DNA of 64,000 bases from Tricholomella constricta (GCA_013368375.1 JAACJP010000016.1:806001-870000); one strand, 5' to 3'; shown: positions 35,805-50,397, numbered from the stretch's first letter. Made by a program: numbers and translations. Notes: generated by a model not told the origin, from the sequence alone.

Positions 35805-36982
35805 GACATCGCCCGTGTCTGCGATGCCGTGGCCAGCGGCGACCTTAGCCAGAAAATCACAATCCCTGTCTAGGGCGTCGTCATGCTTCTGCTCAAGGAT
35901 GTCTTCAACACTATGGTCGACATGCTCACACAGGTTGGTCAGAACTCCGGGACAGAAGGGTGCGTCGCTGCTCTGTCCACCTCATCTTTGTTGCTTATCA
36001 TGTCCGCTGCAGGAAAACGGAAGGCTAGCCCCTCATTCTCGATGTCGAAGATACATGGCGCGAGTTCACCAGTGTTGTGAACAAATCAGCTGCAACTTGC
36101 AACTTTAACCAACCAGGTTCGTTCTCCTTTCCCTCCCTGATCTGCCCCCACCAACCGCCCCAGGTCCGCTCCATCTCCAACCGTCGTCTGGCGCGCCTCC
36201 ATCTTTCAAGCACTCCCATCCGTCCCATACTCATGTCCCCTGTGTGAAGCTCGAGGTAGGGTCCCAGGGAAAGCTGGCCAGGCACATGTCCTCGACGTTG
36301 AGGGAGTGTGGTTCGAGCTGCTTTGGAACGTGAGTCCCTTATTCCTCCTCTGCACCGCTGTACCGAACCTGACTGACCGATGGGTCTACAGGTCAGCCGC
36401 GTGTGCTCCTCACGGACTCCAGATTAAGTGCGCTCCATCGCAAAGGTCACGACCGCCGTTGCACGCGGGGATCTTACGCAAAAGATCGAGATCAGTGTGG
36501 AGGGTAATATGTCCACGCCTAAGGTGCATTGCATTGGTGCTTCCTTCCCTCCTTGTATCCCATTCCTTCAACTCAATCAATCCCCACCTTATCAACAGGC
36601 ACCGTCAACTCAATGGTCGACCAGCTTTCCGCCTTTGCAGGTGAGGTGATGCGCGTTGCTGTCGACGTGGGCACGCAGCGCATCTTGGGCGGGCAGGCCA
36701 AGGTCAAGCGTGCAGGGCGGACTTTACCAGGAATGTCGAACTTGCACTGTCCTGCTTTTTATTCTTCGTGAATGTCTTCTTTCTCTGCACACACAGAAAA
36801 TGACATCCAATCTCACCGACCAGGTATGCTCTATTTCAGAGCTTAGGGTTCAGGCCGTCGCGCTCGATTACCTCTGGAAGTTTGTCAATGTTGACGTGCA
36901 GGCGGAGATGCTGGACCTCAAGATGACGGTGGACTCGATGATGGCACAGTTGAGCACGCTCGTAGACGAGCTGACGAGGTGA
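35805..36982 (+). pseudogene. HAMP-repeat histidine kinase pseudogene, unit 2
   Basis: Copy of the pseudogene at 19941-21118 with the same modules, stops and end. Confidence 0.85.
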
Positions 36983-37874
36983 CGACGGTGAGGTTGGAGG
37001 GAGGGACGGAGGTAATATCGAGCGGGCAGGTGTCTGTGCCTGCTGTGCTCGTCGTGACATGTCCTGACCTTCATTTGAACGAGGTCCATCGATGATAGAC
37101 GCAGTGGCCTGCCTGCACTTTGGAGGTCGGGCAGGGTCCTCCTCCCTCGGACTCCTGCTTGTGCTTCAAACTCCCAAACCGGTGTCATCGTCAGACGGAG
37201 CCGTGGTAGGCGGCGAAGTCTCTCCGATGGCCTAGGCTTCTTTTGGCTCGAGAACGAGATTGCTCCCGTCTGCTTTTGGTGGCCAGGCTCGCTTGCTCAT
37301 CCAGGTAAAGCAGTAATTTTCGATTTGCTCGACGTCGCAGAGCTAGCATCGTGGCACTCTCAGCAGGCCTTTCCTCCTCTACATAAGTTCTGAGCCCGTC
37401 GTGCCTCGTACTCGCGGTCCCTCTGTTCTGTTGATGCAACATAGTCAGTAGCACGTCCTTGTAGATACTAAATTATGTCCTCATGTGACAATATTGAATA
37501 TTATGCATCTTCTGAACCCACTTCAAGCATGGGTGGAAGGAATCACAATGCGACTGCTTGACTGACTGCCGCCGTTGCTTGCCGTGGATGCGCCTTCAGT
37601 TTCCAGAGTCGATGTTCGGTGGACCAGTGGTGCGGGGGTTCGTTGTTTCTGTGTTTCGGTCTTTCGGTGTTTCACCCCAAAAGCCCAAAGCCCCTGCCCA
37701 TGCTGCAAGCCCCAAGCCCCCAAAGCCCGAAGCTCCAAAGCCCCAAAGCCCCAGAATCCCGAGCCCTTGCCACGTGCTTCAAGCTCCAAGCCCATACCCG
37801 AAGCCGCGAGCCTGTGCCCCAAGCCCATGCCTCGTGGTTGTAATCCCGACGGACAGTTAGTTTGCTTGCAGCAT

Positions 37875-38264
37875 GGGTGCACCCTCCCTGAGGGTGCCGT
37901 GCAGGTCGTTGCATCTACTGATCTCTGCATGTTTGGGAACATGTCCAAAACAAATGCAACTTGCAGGCATGGGTGCACCCTCACTGAGGGTGCCCATGCA
38001 CATCGTTCCATCTACTGTTGTCTGTACGTTTGGGAACATGTCCAAATTGCGGGCATGGGCGCACCCTCACTGAGGGTGCCATGCATGTTGTTCTATATAC
38101 TGTTGTTTTCACATTTGGAGACATGTATAAATTGCGGGCATGGGTGCACCCTCACTGAGGGTGCCATGCATGTTGTTCCATCTACCATTCTCTGCACGTT
38201 TGGGAACATGTCCAGATTGCAGGCGTGGGCGCACCCTCACTGAGGGTGTTGTGCATGCCATGTC
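37875..38264. repeat. 85-bp tandem array of CCCTCA hairpins, unit 2
   Basis: Copy of the array at 22011-22400. Unit 3 lacks it because the unit is truncated. Confidence 0.9.
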
Positions 38265-38430
38265 AAAATTGTGGGCATAGCATCTGTTTGTTCAATAGCA
38301 ATTTGGATCAGACTGAGGGTGCCATGCATAAATATCCAAACAAATGCAAATCAAACCAAATGCTAGTGGCACGTTTTTATGAGATGCTGTTTGAGTCTAG
38401 CGGTGGCACGTTGTTATGAGATGCTGTGTG

Positions 38431-40262
38431 TGGTCAAGGAGGTGGGTACTTCTTTTGTTGCAATCCTGAGGGACGGTTTATTTGTTCTCAGCAACGCAAA
38501 TCCAATGCCAGCAAGGCAACGTAAAATCTGACGGGCAATTTGTGTTAACGCTAGCATTCTGAGCAAGTACAATAAATTACGTACAACTTATTATGCGCGC
38601 GAGGCAACGTAAAATCTATACGGGCAGTTTGCGTAAGCGCTAGTATTCTCAGCAAGTACAATAAATTATGTACGACTAGTGGCACGTTTTTATGAGATGT
38701 TGTTTGAGTCTAGCGACACATTTGAGTGAGCCTTGGCCATACGCAACAACAACTTTCACTGCAATCGACGTAGCGACAGGTCAAGGAGGTGTGTACTTGT
38801 TTTGTTGTGATCCCGACGGACGGTTGGTTTTCTTGCAGGCATGGGCGCACCCTCACTGAGGGTGCCGTGCATACATGCCCAAACAAATGCAAATCAAAAC
38901 AAATGCCAGCGAGGCAATGTAAAATTTGACGTGCGGTCTGTTTGTTTGAGCGAGTAAAACAGATTGGACTAGCTACGTACGTACGTACGAGTAGCAGCAC
39001 GCTTTGATGAGACGTTTACGTTCCAGCAACGCAATAACCGATGAGCGACGGGTGAACTGCGTACTTGTTTTGTTGTGATCCCGACGGTAAGTTTGCTTGC
39101 GTGGACGTTGTTGTGCATGCGTGTGCTGATCGCAACAGTCTCAAGAGAAAGAAACGTACGACTATGTATGCTGTCGGGGATTGTTGATGCTTGGTTGTCA
39201 CTAATAGAGCTTTTGATCTGTCTGGCTGATGCTTTCAGGAACATGACCTGCGACTGAACGTGGTGCGTGGGAGGCGACTGACGTATGTGACAGATGGTGT
39301 ACGTGGCGAGTGGCGTACCCGGAGACCGGTTAGAGGTTTGGGTTAGAGCTTCGGGTGCCTCGGTTAGAGTTTTGGGTTGGGAACGTTTCTGCTCGTGTCT
39401 CGGTTAAGGTTTGGAAACATGTTCTGCTCTGGAGCGAGGTGCAAGTCAAATCAAACACGCTGCACACAATTAATCCCGACAACAACGCCAGCAAGGCAAC
39501 GTAAAATCTGATGGCTAGCATTCTGAGCAAGTACAATAAATTACGTACGACTTAATATGCCAGGGAGGCGACGTAAAATCTGATGTGCAACACGGGCAGT
39601 TTGCGTAAGCGCTAGTATTGTCAGCAAGTAAAATAAATCATGTACAACTAGTGGCACATGTGATACATTCTAGCGGGAGCGAGGGAGGGTGTAGGAATAT
39701 CCTTGGCCATACGCAACAACCGCTTTCACTGCGATTGACGTAGCCGATGAGCGACGGGTCAAGGAGGTGGGTACTTCTTTTGTTGCAATCCTGAGGGACG
39801 GTTTATTTGTTCTCAGCAACGCAAATCCAATGCCAGCAAGGCAACGTAAAATCTGACGGGCAATTTGTGTTAACGCTAGCATTCTGAGCAAGTACAATAA
39901 ATTACGTACAACTTATTATGCGCGCGAGGCAACGTAAAATCTATACGGGCAGTTTGCGTAAGCGCTAGTATTCTCAGCAAGTACAATAAATTATGTACGA
40001 CTAGTGGCACGTTTTTATGAGATGTTGTTTGAGTCTAGCGACACATTTGAGTGAGCCTTGGCCATACGCAACAACAACTTTCACTGCAATCGACGTAGCG
40101 ACAGGTCAAGGAGGTGTGTACTTGTTTTGTTGTGATCCCGACGGACGGTTGGTTTTCTTGCAGGCATGGGCGCACCCTCACTGAGGGTGCCGTGCATACA
40201 TGCCCAAACAAATGCAAATCAAAACAAATGCCAGCGAGGCAATGTAAAATTTGACGTGCGGT
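38431..40262. repeat. AT-rich satellite at the end of unit 2
   Basis: Copy of the satellite at 22567-24398, again cut at GACGTGCGGT by the start of unit 3. Confidence 0.9.
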
Positions 40263-41064
40263 CTAGTCATTGGCGGAGTGGATAAGGACCCGTTATCCAT
40301 TCAGATTTTGGACCCGATTTTTCTCAAGATTGAAACAAGCAATTGGAGTCAAACCAACAGTAAAATATATACTTCTACATGTCCTCTAGCTCGCGCACTA
40401 ATTCATTTGACGAGATATGTATTCTCGGGGGTGCTATGGACCACCGAAAAGAGGGGCAAAAGCGTGGGAAAGTACACTATTGAGTGTCTTCAACGCTTCC
40501 ACATCCGAGATCCTGGTTTCGGAAGACGTTCATATATACATTCGATGGCGCGCGCACTTTTCTTTAAGGAAATCGGTGAAGAATTGAGTGAGCTATAGAC
40601 AATTTCGTGTGGCGGGTTCGGGTGGGTGGCGGATGTGGCTGTGCCAAAAGTCCGCTCGGGGCGGTTTTCAATTTCTAACATATTTACTACAAGTGCGCCA
40701 CCCCCAAAAATTTGTGCGGGCGCTGCGTAATGTGGATCTTCCCTCATCCTGAATTTTCTGGAGGCGGCGCGGCTGAACTGTTGAAAGGCGTCAGGGATCT
40801 TTGTGACCTGGCGCGCGGGCGCGGAAGCGCGCCTCGGCAATTGCCGGCCACCGCATTCTGCCCCGCCCACCGCGCACTGTGTCGTGCTCATGCGGCCTGT
40901 CCCCACTGCCTCAACTGCCCAGTCCCTCCCTTATTGTCGTAGTACCCTCCTCTCGTTGTCCAATTATGATTTGGTGCAATACAAAACATGTAGTCGGATG
41001 TATAAAAAATGACCACCGAGAGCGGCTCCCTTTCGACCAATACCACCGAACACTAAAGTCATTG
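40263..41064 (-). mobile_element. Helitron-like head element, unit 3
   Basis: Same element at the exact junction of units 2 and 3, with the same mismatched hairpin as unit 2. The junction sequence GCGGT/CTAGTC is identical to the one at 24399. Confidence 0.4.
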
Positions 41065-41313
41065 TGAGTAAGTGTTCTTCTAATAGTCTTTGGAACTGAA
41101 ACAGTCTATTCTACTATATATAATGCATCCTAATTATCCTTATCTTAGTTACTCAACCTTTCACGGCGCCTTCACTGAGGGTGCCCGTCACCTCCGATTA
41201 TCTTTACTTAACTTAGTGTCACACCATACTAGAGTAATCCCTCCATACATTCCACTTGGTGTCTGAATTTTTCTTTTGATATAAGAATACAACTGAGGCA
41301 CTACAAACCTCAG

Positions 41314-41546
41314 TCAAGCCCACACCTCCATCCACAAGGCCTCAGCCTCAGAAAACAACACCCCCTCCCTCGAGCGCCGCTTACTCTCCGCCTCGAACAC
41401 CAACCCCCCCAGTTTTCCCACACCACTCCCGTCCCAGTTTTACCCACCACCCGCCCCCACAAGAATGATCTATGGGGTTGGATGGGATCGATAAAGGCTT
41501 CAACGAGCTGGCCGTCAGTCAAAGTTGAAAGAAAGGGAATGAACAA
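41314..41546 (-). pseudogene. frame-shifted C-terminal exon, unit 3
   Basis: Copy of the feature at 9580-9812, with the same seven-base run and the same break in frame. Confidence 0.35.
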
Positions 41547-44500
41547 ACGACAATGTTGCTATTGCATTCCAGAGTGCTCGAGGCGTCGACGGATTGCCTA
41601 CAGCTTGCGATGTTTGACGTGTTGTGTCGTCGTTTAAGTAGACAGGAGATCAACGTGTAGCGACTGTGTAACAAGAGAAGGCCGGGGTGTTAGTGTGCAT
41701 CGTAAATAGAGCGGAATTCAGCCCACCTTGCATGTTTGAAGGGAACAGCAGTGATGCAGAGTGGTAAGTACAAGCCGAAACAGACGAACGTGTCTGTGCG
41801 CGAGGCCCGTATAAAAGAATGAGACAGATGCATCCCCTCTTTGGGGCCGTTGGGAGGACATCGGAGCACTCACCAAAAACGCCGTACCCATACATATACT
41901 CCTCGGGATATCTTGATCGATGCCTTGGTCGTCAGTATTGCGCAGGATGAGGCGTCATATTGGTATGTTGCATCAGAAGTGTCAATGGTACGACTTACCT
42001 CGAGCATCCGACCTCAGATTCCGTCGTCCGCCAATCGCAATTGCGCCCGTATCGCACCCATGTAAATGCAGTGTGCTTGCAAAGCCCCTGGTTGAGAGAA
42101 ATGAGCTGAGTGCCAAACACGCCGTAATTACCGTGTCCTCCTCGAAGAAAGATAATTGCAAAGCTGATGCAGGAATCAATGAAATGAAAAGTAGATTAAC
42201 TCGAGAGGACTCACGACAGGCAGCGTGTGCAAATGCTCTTCGAACAAATGTGAACAAAGGTCACGTCGTCGAGAGGCGAGGACCGTGCAAGTGCTTCAGG
42301 TGGTGTCAGTATGTTGATTCACTTGTTTGAATGAAAAGGCTCATCTTAGACTACATACCTCCGCAGGTCAACTTTTGCATGCGTGCTTGAGGCGTCGCGT
42401 ACTTGTAAGGTATCAGTTCCGGTGTGACGGCACAATAAATAGGTGTAGATACTAGAAAGGACGCAGAGACGCATTCAGTGGCTTCGTGAGCATGAATGGT
42501 CAGGACCAGGAATGGGTTCTCGAGCTTCAACTCCAAACTTGAGAGGCGGCGAAGTGTTGGAAGGAGCTTGAGCCGTGGACAAGTTCGTCAGCATGGCGGA
42601 TCGACCGGACTGCCGGACTCATCTGGAAATTCTGATCGTGCTATGTTCGACGGCTAACCAATGTAGGGCGAGTGGATTCGAGGCGCCTGTGGGTTCGGAG
42701 GCGGGCGACGAGAAGGAGGTAAGTATGGGCCGGCAATCATCAAATTCCATCTGCTTAGTCATCGAAAACTCAGTGTTTTGTTTGTGCGGCACCCTCAGTG
42801 AGGGTGCCGTTTCAATCTTTGTATTTAGCAGGGGGTTGAATCAGTTAACGCGTCCTGTGAGTATCAACCGGCGCATTTTTCATCGTCATTCGTCTGCTGA
42901 CTTCTGTCTATGCGTTTGTACAGACACGAAATCTCCCCTCTCCCCCAAGTCCGAACTCCACCACCTACCCCTCCCTCCGCCGTCTGTCTGCCGACGCAAC
43001 GACTTCGACCACCCCTCCTTGCATCTCTATGTCCCCATCACATCGACATCCTTCCCGCCACCTCCACCTGCGAGCAGCTCCGCCGCCACGCCCTAGACTG
43101 GCGGGGTATCACCGCCCTCTCCCCCTTCCCTTCATCCCCACCCAATGTGTCCATCGCTCATCACCCTCCCCTACCTCACGCGTCTGCCGTCCACACCACC
43201 ACCCCATCACATCGGCCGCCCTTCTTGTACCCTACACCAGCATCCCCAGTGTCGCCTACCTCGCCGACCCGCTCATGGCCTACATCCATCTTGGTCTCCC
43301 CAAAGCCCTCGTCTACCTGCTCAGCCCCTTGGCCTCGCACTCGACGCCTGCCTCGCAGGCGACCACGCCCTCTTCGTCAGGAGCGGGTGCCTCCTCAACG
43401 TCGTCCTCTGCCCCATCGTCCTGCGCCGTCGCCTTCGGACCCGCCCCCGCCAGTTGTCCTCCACCGGCGGCACAAACACAGAAAGGACCAACCAGACCCG
43501 TAACCGTGGCCAATGCCTCCCGAACCCGAGGACGATACTGCCCTCGCCGCCGTATTCGCACCACGCAACCTCAAGCACGCGAACTGCCAGCGATATCGAT
43601 TGGGAGGGACAGGAAGGGGAGGGCCAGAGCAGAAGAGGACCAACCAGACCCGAAACTGTGGCCAATGCCTCCCGAACCCGAGGACGATACCGCCCTCGCC
43701 GCCGTATTCGCACAACGCAACCTCAAGCGCACGAACTGACAGCGATCTTGATTGGGAGGGACAGGGAGAGGAGGGCCAGAGAGGTGAGGGAGAGGGATCC
43801 GGCATGCTGGTGGGGGCGCATCGCCGGAGGGGGGTTCAGGACATCATGGGAGACAGTGGGGGGCTGTAGGCATGGGTGGGTTTGAGATCTGGATGGGGAT
43901 GGGGTGGGGAAGACGGGGAAGATGAGGAAGAAGTTAATGTGGGTGTGGGGTGCTGCTCGTCGACATGGACTCGGAGATGGAGGAAACGAGAGGATTCGGA
44001 ACCGGAGCGCGGGCTTGGGATGTGAACAGATGACGAGGCGATACAGCGGCCTCGAAAAGGTTTGTCTTCAGTTCTGCTGCATGTGTACTCCAATTTAACG
44101 TTCCATTGCAGCCACACGCTCAGACAAGAAGACGAAGACGGGGATCAAGATGCCACCCAAGAGGGCACTCGAGGAGGCTGTCGGTGCTACTCTGGGTACA
44201 CCCACACCAGAACTCGCACCAGAACCCGCGCGCGAGCAAGATGGTTTTGGTCTTGTCATGCTGTCTCTCTTGACGCACTAACGGCTCGGCATCTGCAGCG
44301 CCTTCACTACCACCAAGGTCCAGATCGAAATCGAGGTCGCCATTCCTGCGGGCCTCGACGACACCAGCAGCAGCAGCAGGCGCCCGATCGCAGCCACACC
44401 CAGACGCAGTCGCGATACTGACACTGCAGCCAACACGTGCGGGCGGCGCCCCACTACCACTTCCCCTGCCACTACTTCCCGAACCACCTCTTTCCTGACC

Positions 44501-45624
44501 TTTCGGGCCTCCTTGTATCTATAATAGTGTTGAATGTATGATTTGCTGCGCTGCCAACCCCACATTCATTTAGTAATCGCCACGGCCACAACAATGGTTT
44601 ACAATGTTCAACCCATCTTCAATCTGCACCATGGCAAGGGCACCGTATGCATTTCTCTCGAAACTGCTAACCGACTTTCTTTCACTGAGAGTGCCGCACA
44701 CCCTCAGTGAGGGCGCACCGGCTTCTCGGCACTGAGGGTGCACCGGCTTCTCAGCGAGTCTGGATCTGAACATGCTCGCTGCACCTTTGACGGCTCCATC
44801 CTGAAGGCTCATTCCGACCTCTCGTTACCTGCCCAACGACGTGAAGGTAGGAATCATTTAAATTCAAGTAAAAATATTCAATTGAAGCGAGATAGCGGCA
44901 AATCAAACTATCTTTGAAGATAGGACTTGTACATAGTTGACCGTATACCTACAGTAGCCCTGATAAAAGTCCAGCTGGCGTGGGTGAGCAGCAGAGCCGT
45001 TATGTGCACCCATACACCAATGTGCTCACCACTCCTGCCCGTGGCGTGCGCCTGCCCCCACGTAAGCGCGTCACCATGCGCCAGTGCATTCATCACCTGT
45101 GCCCGTCGTGTGCATCTGCAGTCAAGACCTCTGCCACCACGTCCTATATATCTCCCGTAAGTGTCCCGCTGGATGCCAGCGTCTCCCGTCTGAGCACAGT
45201 ACGTAACCCGCACAGTACATAACCTCGAGCCCCACCTCATCCACTAAACGCACGTAGAGCGCTTGCTCCCTGCTCGTCCACGTGCGCTCCGCCAACACAT
45301 CCAGCAAGCCGCTTGCAATGCCCAGCTGGCCTAGCGCATTTTCAAAGTCGTCTCGGCCGCGGAGGAAGCGGCTTGAGCACGAGCGTATACGCGGTTGCCT
45401 GGAGGAGGTGCAAAGTGCTGAGGCGGCTGAGGGTCTACAGGGCCTGGCACTGCGACGAGGAGCTGCATCGCCTAACTTTGGACCGCACGCCGAAAGCGGC
45501 CCATTGCGCTGTGATGAAGAGTGCTGGCGTGTGGGTCGGCAGAGGGCTTGAGGGCCTACGTGGTGAGGTATTGAGCGTGGGTTCAGGCGCGCTCGGCTTC
45601 GAGAAGGAGGAGCTGGAGGGTGTG

Positions 45625-46128
45625 CGGGTGAGAGGTTAGGATGGGAGAGCCGTTTTCGGGGATGGGACGTACTGTCCGTCCTTGATGATATCCATGGCGA
45701 GTGGGCAAAGCTTACTTCTTTGCCCACTTGAAGCCGCGGCCGTCACAGTGTGTTAGAGTCGGCGCGTACGGCTTTCAGCAGTGTTTTCTGTAGATGGCGA
45801 TGTCAGTTGGCAGATGGGATTCAAGGTCTCGACACACCAGTAGCGAGTAGGGAAATTGTATCGTAGCCCATACACGCGGGTGAGAGGTTAGGATGGGAGA
45901 GCCGTTTTCGGGGATGGGACGTACTGTCCGTCCTTGATGATATCCATGGCGAGTGGGCAAAGCTTACTTCTTTGCCCACTTGAAGCCGCGGCCGTCACAG
46001 TGTGTTAGAGTCGGCGCGTACGGCTTTCAGCAGTGTTTTCTGTAGATGGCGATGTCAGTTGGCAGATGGGATTCAAGGTCTCGACACACCAGTAGCGAGT
46101 AGGGAAATTGTATCGTAGCCCATACACG
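45625..46128. repeat. 252-bp direct tandem duplication, unit 3
   Basis: Same duplication as at 13891, both halves full length. Confidence 0.95.
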
Positions 46129-49100
46129 CTCCTTTGCTCGTTTGCGAGCTGCCGGGCTGTTTTGCCGTCCAATGGTCAGTTCCACGATGAGGCCGTCGTC
46201 TCCGTGCATCTGCGAACACAACGATCGATTGGGTGCCTTCGTCTCCCATCCTAGTTTTGTATATTCTAGTGGGCAGTGGCTGTTTGACGCACGGGCACAG
46301 CAGTCGGAAGGAAAGGGAGCAAATGCAAAACAAACCCTCACACGTCCGATCACCAGATCACATCTTGATTCTTCGGCCAATGTTCGCCTCCCTGCAATCT
46401 CCCATTACACCCTCGTCCTCTCCCCTCGATGGTGACCAACGTCCTCCAGCCGACGCTCTAGAAAGTGCTTGACCAGACTAGCCTCAAATGGATCTGGTAC
46501 GTCCTCAGTGTTCGCTGTGCCCTATGTAGTGTTTTAATGTCAAGGCGACAAGGGTGGTCTAGTAGGCAATCAGTGCCTCTGAAATTAATCTTACACGACT
46601 CGCTGACTACTCTGTTACATTCACGCTAAACTCAATGACAGGTAAAACCATGACCTCGTGCTTGCTCGCGATCCAACCCGCCCAAGTCCGTAAATCAGTG
46701 CTGCTCATCGTACGTACGTACCCACCTTCCCCACCACATACCAGCCTATGTAGTACGATCCCAATTGTGCCTTTTCTCTCCGCCATAACGCTCGACATTG
46801 ATGTTCGAGTGTCTAAGGGGCGGCGGCGATCGTATAATCAATGTCAGTTTGATATGAGGCGTGCAGATACAGTCGTGCACACCATGGGTGTCCAAAAGCA
46901 TTCTATGTATTCTAACAGAGCGTGGCCCCAGTCAGGAAGTTCGCATTCACGTATATCGAAAACTGGTAAAGAAAACAGATACCTAGACGAAATCGAAGCA
47001 TGAAAAAAGTAAGACTTCCCTCCATCAGCAAGCCTGGGATCCGGAAAATAGTCGAAATTGCGAGATACCCAGCGTCGACGCGTCTGCACGATATCCATCA
47101 AGCGTCCGCTGACAAGCTACTTGAGGATCCATCGAAGGGAGCGGGAGTACATAGAGACGTCGATCTGAAGTACAATTTACTGAGGAATTAGTGGTAAAGT
47201 AACGGATCGAGAGGGATACAGGACGCACCAGCGAGACCGTGTCCACCTTGTGAAATTCTATCCACCGACTGCGCCGTCAAATGACGATCATCAGCAATTC
47301 TGGGAGTTTCTCGTCCATGATGCGCACGGCGATCGATACGCAGATTGTGTCGTGCCGGCTGTGTGATGGTGACTTTGATTGAGAATGGTGACAAGTGTAA
47401 CGCTTACCTTGATGGTGAATGCAAGAGGCGGCGATGCAAAAGGGTGTTTGGTGTTGGATGCGCCAGCTAGTGGCGTTACACTGATGTTGATGTTTACAGG
47501 TGATGAGGCGCATCATGTCCGATTCCATGTCATTCAACTACTGAATCCATGAACTCTGTTGAACGCCGCGCTCGCCTCCAGTCACCTCGACGCTAGCTAG
47601 ATGCGTATAGTAAAATGTCATGGTAGCTAACGGTACGTCCTCTTCCACAGTATCCGTTCCCTCTCTTTGCTGACCTTGTGTGCAAACATGTCGAGCGACT
47701 TCGCTGCATGTTCGTCGACTCGTTTAACTGATATTTAACTTCACCAGCCGGACCAAGAGTCCCGCAAGCTCTCAACTTTGTGCGTCGGCTACCGAACACG
47801 TTCACGCAAGGCTCTTTGCGGATCGACAAACGACACAGGTGTATTGTTGGTGCACAAAGGTAAGTATTCCCTACACATCGAATTCATGCGCCATGCACCA
47901 ATGCTTAACACCGCAACTGCAGTGCAACGAGAACGAGCAGATGCACTTACTCATCGAACATCGTGCATTCAGCCCTTTCGACAGATCTAGCACGAAAGAA
48001 AGCGAACCATCAATAATTTCGCAGAGGGCTACGTTTTGGCTACGTTACAAGGTGAAGGGGCACTAGGTACGTTCGACTTGCTAGTGGGGCTGTGAAGAAT
48101 GATATGAAAGGGCGGCTGGGGTGCAGGGTGGGTTTAGTAGTGAATATACTTTCGGGTTAGTGTGGCATGGGAACATGATGCACGTCAAGCGCCCATGTTG
48201 CTGGCGTTCTATGGCCGTGGGTGCGAAAGGTGACACAGATTTCCGAACCCACTCTTGGTGCTTCCCGAGCACAACTACAAGGTCCTCCTCTCTTCTCTTC
48301 GCAGCTTGCTGGCCATCTCGAAGCTCATGGCGCTGACTGTTTCTGTTTCAATGGACTTGTCTTCAAAAATCGGTCGCTTCGCTTCGCCGATCACACTCTC
48401 GACGCCGATCGTACCCTTGCCTCTCGCTGTTCAAGATAGAAACAAGCTCAGACAAACGAAAGCCTTGTATCTGCGGTCCATGGCGTCTCTCCTCCAAAAA
48501 ACCTTCTCGTGAAGACGTTGGCCATTGCCACCGGTGATTCAGCTCTTACTGCCAGAAGCGGATATGGTAGGGACAGAGGCACCGACGAGTGATGGGGGCT
48601 GGGCTGGGAGAGCGGGTCCGAGTTTCAGTTAGAATTGTCGCTCTATCAGTGAGTCCTTCTTCCTCTCATTATTTCGCCCATGAGCGACAGTATATCAGTA
48701 TATTGATTCGTGGTCCTATTTAAGCTACGCGCCACGTCGCCCTCGCTGTGTTTCACCACCTCCTACGGACGACATCGCAGCCCCGTTGTCATAAACACCT
48801 GGGCTGGGGAATGGGCGCCAGCCGGTGGTAGGAACGAGCAGGAGGGTACACCTACCTTGGCCAGAGGACGTAGGCTATCAGTACATAGTCAGTAGGTAAG
48901 TATCTCTCCTGCTTCCTCTCCAGAGACGATTTTAATCGTCTTTGTCCAGTGTTCCCTCCTCACTCAGCCTGTTCCACACGCCAATCCTCTAAACAAGCGC
49001 CACGTCTATGCATCCCGCCCCATGCATCCCGCCCCATGCGCCGGCCCCAACCACCACCGCCTGAGCATCCCGCGGGCTTCTGCAGAATTTTCAGGAAGGG

Positions 49101-49605
49101 CGCATCGAGGAGGGCGGCAAACGAAGGACTCGTGGAAGCGATGAGACCCGAGAAGGATGCGTGGAGTGAGGCGACAAGGGCTGAGTGGGTGGGACCTGGA
49201 CAAGGATAAGGTGGATCCGGGAGAAGAACAGGCGTGGGACGAGTGCCCAGAGGGATTCGACGCAAGGGCAAAGACCACCTCGACGACGGTGAAAGCGATC
49301 CTGATCGCCAACCCTCTTCATAATCCCCGACCTTCACGCCAGACAGCAGAAGCGAGTGCACATCATCGACCGCCCTTCGCCCACTCGATACGTTCCATCG
49401 CATGCATCGGGCTACTGCTGGACGAACAACGACGAGAATCAAGGGGTGTATATCGGGCGAGTGGGAGAAGCACGAACGTATGTCCAGCACAGGTGGCCAG
49501 GGAAGTATGCACGCAGACCGTGTAGCTCCGTTGGCCGGTCCTCGCTGTCACCCATTGCTTGGGCCAGATCTGCTATTGCTACTGTTAGCTGGCTTTTCGA
49601 CTCCC

Positions 49606-50397
49606 TCAGCGCCCTCTGCGTATTCGAAGATCAGAGAATCGCCACAACCTTTGAGTCCACCTCGTCAGCTCCGTGTCCGTGTCCGTGTTCGTGCTGAATC
49701 TGGGTTCGTGTTCGTCGTGCCTGTCCTCGTTCGGCGCTCTGGTGGCGAATTCAATATCCAGGTATGCGGTGAGCAGATCTTCAAGGCAAAGAGGCACTAT
49801 CTTCAAGTTCTCGACATCGAGATCGTAATTGTCGGAAGAGGGTCTGAATCCCGCTGCAAGGATGGGAGCCGGAGCCTCGTTGGCGTCGTCGGCGGGGAGA
49901 AGCTCTATGGTGATTGACTCGGGGATGACAGCCTCCTCGAACACAGAAACTAGGCTGAGTACTCCGTGGGGCTCCAGGTCTCCATTGATGGCTGCTGGAC
50001 CCGTATTCCCAGCGCTGAGCGACATGTTCTGACCTTCGTCTGAACGATTGAGCGCCCGAATCGAGTCATCGTCAGACAGAGCCTTGGGCGGCAAAGCCTG
50101 CGCAATGGCTTCAGCTTCTCCTGGCTCAAGAATGAGAATGCTCGCCTCTTCGGGCTCTGCTTCGGTGTCCAGGCTCGCTCGCTCGTCTAGGTCAAGCTGC
50201 AAATTCTTGATTTGCTCGACGTCGCGGGCGCTGGCGTCGTGGGATCCTTCGGCAGGCCTTTCCTCCTCTATGTACTCTTCTTGCTCATCGTCGCCTTCCC
50301 TTTCGGAACACCCTCTCACACCAATGTCGACGCCCTTGCTATCGTTGTCGGCCCCATGCAGCACGTCAGGGCGACACCCAGACGATCTCGCACCTTG
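49606..50397 (-). pseudogene. acidic exon-like frame, unit 3
   Basis: Identical copy of the frame at 17872-18663 as far as I can compare by eye. Its decayed partner is missing from this unit because the unit is truncated. Confidence 0.4.

Larger units (their letters stand above)
24399..40262 (-). repeat. 15.87-kb tandem unit, copy 2 (complete)
   Basis: Second unit, 15,864 bp. Every feature of copy 1 recurs at +15,870 before about 28 kb and at +15,864 after about 32.7 kb. The six-base difference is fully explained by nine one-base deletions in runs or short runs, one inserted C (near 29079) and two extra A in an A-run near 32627. I saw no private substitution in this copy. Its head hairpin (GGATAAGG...CGTTATCC) carries the same G that breaks one pair as copy 3. 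Confidence 0.95.
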
